From Calditrichota bacterium (GTDB lineage: Bacteria; Calditrichota; Calditrichia; RBG-13-44-9; J042): a DNA stretch of 62,061 nt. Below are positions 59,501-62,061 of the stretch, one piece after another (within the stretch, counting starts at the first letter, position 1; every line of letters starts with the position of its first letter). The stretch spans positions 1 to 62,061 of the forward strand of contig JAADJD010000032.1 in NCBI GenBank assembly GCA_013150955.1, read 5' to 3'. The notes under the pieces are model-generated. The model was not told where the DNA came from. It searched no databases and saw only the letters and a program-made list of their open reading frames with translations. The position numbers and the translations under genes were made by a program.

Positions 59501-62061
59501 CGCCTGGTTCTCCTGCAAGCGTTTCAGCCAATCGGCTACAGATTCTTCGGGAGCGATCTGGACCCGAACAGGCAACGTGTTGATAAAAATGCCCACCATT
59601 GCATCGGATCCGGCCAGATCCGCCGGGCGGCCGGACGTGGTTGCACCAAAGACCACGTCTTTTTCCCCGCTGTAGCGGCTTAACAATAACGCCCAGGCTC
59701 CCTGGATCAGGGTATTCAACGTCAGCTGATGCTTGCGGGCGATTTCGTTCAAACGACGGGTTAAGTCCCGGGATAGCCGTAGCTCTTCCTTGCGGGATAT
59801 TTCCTCTGGTTGCCGATCCCATTGTTTTTCGGGCTCCTGAATGAGCGGCGTGGGGGCCTGAAAGCCCTTCAAATAATTTTTCCAGAACGATTCGGCTTCC
59901 TGAAGATCCTGTCGTTGCAGCCAGGCGATATAATCGCGGAAGGGACGCGGTGGTGGCAACGATATGTCCTCCCCATGCTGATACGCCTGGTACAGAGTGA
60001 ACAATTCATTTAAAAGGATCGGTACCGCCCATCCATCCACCAGCAGGTGGTGGTAGGTCCAAACCAGCTGAACGGTGTCCGCTTCCAGCTGCAGGATGTG
60101 CACCCGCATCAACGGCGGCTGATGCAAATCGAATCCCCGGCGCCGTTGTTCATTCAAAAAGTTCAGCAGCCGTTGCTGGCGGTCTTCGGGAGAAACCGAT
60201 CGCCAATCTTTGACCTCCACGGGAATTTTCGCCTCTCGATAAACCACCTGGTGAGGTTCCTCCAATCCCTCCCATACAAAACCGGTTCGTAAAATACTGT
60301 GGCGTTTCAGGACCATTTCCCAGGCCCTTCGGAAGGCTTCCATGTCCAGTTTGCCCTTCAGGGTGGCGCTTAACTGCTCCACGTAAATGCCACTTTGCGG
60401 TGCCAGCAAATAGTGGAACAGCATTCCCTGCTGCATGGGCGTCAATGGGTAAATGTCTTCCACCTGCCGTGGTTCTTTGAGGATCCGATCCAGCGCTTCC
60501 TGATTCAGCCGCGCCAGTGGAAAGTCTGATGGAGTAAAGGCCGGCGCGGGTGTCTGGAGGGAATGTTCCACAATATCTCGAAGCGCCTCGATGTACAGGC
60601 GCGCAAAGGTCTCCATGCGCTTCTTTTGAAATTGATTGCCACTGTAGATAAACACAAACTGCAGGCGATTGCCACTGACGTTTCCGATAATGTCGATTAA
60701 ATGGGTGCGCGGGGCTCCGGGATCGCGATCCGGCCCTTTGTTAACATCGGTGCCACCAAACAATCCAGCGGCTCCCTCCCCGCTGCCCTGGTTAAACTGT
60801 CCCAGATAGTTGAAGCTGATGGGCGGATGGGGTAGTTTTTTCAATTGCTGCCGAATGGTCTCATCCGGACACAGGTATCGCAGAATACCAAATCCAATGC
60901 CCCTTTCGGGAATGGCCCGCAGTTCTTCCTTTACCGCTCGAATGACCGCACCCATGTCCTCCTCAACCGGGGCTTCCAGGATGACCGGATACAGAGAAGT
61001 AAACCAGCCCACGGTGCGCGAGATGTTCACATCCGGGAAGAGATCCTCACGGCCGTGCCCCTCCAGTTCCACAAGTAAACGCCGCTGCTGCGTCCAGCGA
61101 TGGTAGGCCCTGACCAGTGCCGCCAGTAAAATCTCCGAAATATGGGTCCGATAGGTGCGGGGACTTTCCTGCAACAACACCTGCGTATCTTCCGGATTCA
61201 GGCTCACGGTAATTTCCTGGCTGGAGGCTTCGGAATTGTCCCCCTCCGGGTTGTCTGGCACTAAAGGACTGACCTTCCGCCCCGCCAGACGGGTCCAGTA
61301 CTCCGCCTCCTTCAACAGATCTTCGGAACGGGCATATTCCTGAAGTTTTTGCGCCCAGTATTTATAGGATGTGGTTTTGGGCGGCAATTGTACCTTCTGC
61401 CCCGCACTCAACTGCTGATAAGCCAGCTGGATATCCTCCAGAAGAATGCGCCAGGATACACCATCCATGGCCAGATGATGAACGGTAATGAAAATCTTAC
61501 CGGGCGCATCCGGCCCCTCATCAAAATAGGCAAACAGCCATGCCGGCCCGTGAAGTAGGTTCAGAGTGCTCTGGTACCAGGCGGTTAACTGCTCCTCCTT
61601 CTCCCGGCGTTCTTTCTCACCCAAATCCGACAGATCCACATACTCGAAAGGCACAAAGTCCAGATCATCGGAAATGTACTGGGACCATCCCTTTTCGGTG
61701 CGTTTAAAACGCAGGCGGAGCATGTCGTGATGCTCCTGAACGGCCGCCACCACCTGCTGCAGGATTTGCCAATCCAGCTGCCGGTTCACGGACAGGATAA
61801 TGCTTTGATTCCAGTGGTGTGGGTTGGGCAGATTCAATTCGAAGAACCAGTGCTGGATGGGTGTCAGCGGCACCTCGCCGGTGACCAGGCCCTGTTCCGC
61901 CTGAATGACCGGTCCACTGCCGGCCACAGCAGCCAATCCTTCAATCGTGGGATGCTGGAAAATATCTCTGGGCGTGATGCGAATGCCGGCCTGATTGGCA
62001 CGGGCAATCACCTGAATGCTCAAGATGCTGTCCCCGCCCAGCTCAAAAAAGTTGTCCCGGA
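56519..62061 (-). CDS. Nonribosomal peptide synthetase, C-terminal part (PCP-E-C-A-PCP-TE)
   Basis: Open to the window edge; the start lies beyond 62061. Reading from the N-terminal side: the end of a carrier domain ([11 protein letters not shown], Ser site); an epimerisation domain ([49 protein letters not shown]); and a condensation domain with [12 protein letters not shown] and HHLLVDGWA. An adenylation domain follows ([65 protein letters not shown]). A carrier domain ([16 protein letters not shown]) and a type I thioesterase ([14 protein letters not shown], final GDH) finish it. Manual reading of the ten specificity positions gives D-A-S-T-V-A-A-V-C plus the invariant Lys, an aromatic (Tyr/Phe-like) code. 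The penultimate residue should be D-configured. It is the last module: TE releases the product. Confidence 0.95.
   Translation of the reverse strand, partial: [1846 protein letters not shown]

Overview
The window looks like a piece of chromosome from a Gram-negative, anaerobic or microaerophilic bacterium of the FCB side of the tree, most probably Calditrichota or a KSB1/Ignavibacteria-like relative. That placement is an inference. It rests on three secreted proteins with Por/type IX-type C-terminal sorting domains (YPNPFNP...G.Y), on multihaem cytochromes with outer-membrane proteins, and on frequent AGGAGG ribosome sites. No rRNA or marker gene is present to confirm it.

Layout. 1-1.7 kb: a decayed IS5-type transposase and non-coding repeats. 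1.7-5.0 kb (+): a sulfur operon (Cys-rich MerR regulator, sulfide:quinone oxidoreductase, DUF1641 protein, DsrC-like and DsrE-like sulfur carriers). 5.1-6.8 kb (-): a secreted protein built of about eleven 31-residue repeats. 7.3-13.2 kb (-): a tripartite RND efflux operon (TolC, adaptor, permease). 13.6-15.8 kb (+): PhoU-like DUF47 protein and PiT phosphate transporter. 16.2-19.5 kb: a mercury-type MerR, then NfeD, a small basic repeat protein and slipin. 19.6-22.5 kb (-): Rieske protein, cytochrome b and a nine-haem cytochrome c, which looks like an alternative complex III. 23.1-26.5 kb (-): an outer-membrane beta-barrel, a 12-haem cytochrome and an 11-site lipoprotein cytochrome, which together look like a porin-cytochrome conduit for electron exchange across the outer membrane. 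27-29.3 kb (-): two Crp/Fnr regulators separated by a block of hairpin repeats. 29.5-40.4 kb: an EVE protein and a run of peptidase-type enzymes (M28, M20, gamma-glutamyltransferase, DUF885), a metallo-beta-lactamase-fold enzyme and a PepSY protein. 41.1-51.5 kb (-): two large sorted surface proteins around an operon of lipoprotein, sigma-54 activator, PEGA-domain Ser/Thr kinase and a DUF5683-like membrane protein. 51.7-62.1 kb (-): a nonribosomal peptide cluster: the C-terminal part of an NRPS (PCP-E-C-A-PCP-TE, running off the window end), MFS exporter, MbtH protein, type II thioesterase, Sfp-type phosphopantetheinyl transferase and sulfotransferase.

The most striking non-coding signal is a family of about 165-bp elements at 16 sites in this window. 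They have imperfect terminal inverted repeats (CCCAGATTATGC... / ...GCATTATTTGGG) and, at eleven sites or nested insertions, matching 5-bp AT-rich flanking repeats (TTTAA, TTCAA, TTCAT, TTTAT, TTAAT, TTAAA, ATAAA). I read these as target-site duplications of a MITE-like mobile element. One copy is inserted inside another, and three copies have the stop codon of a neighbouring gene inside the duplicated target. A second family of double-hairpin repeats lies mainly at 27.9-28.6 kb.

All calls were made by reading the sequence; no database search was run.
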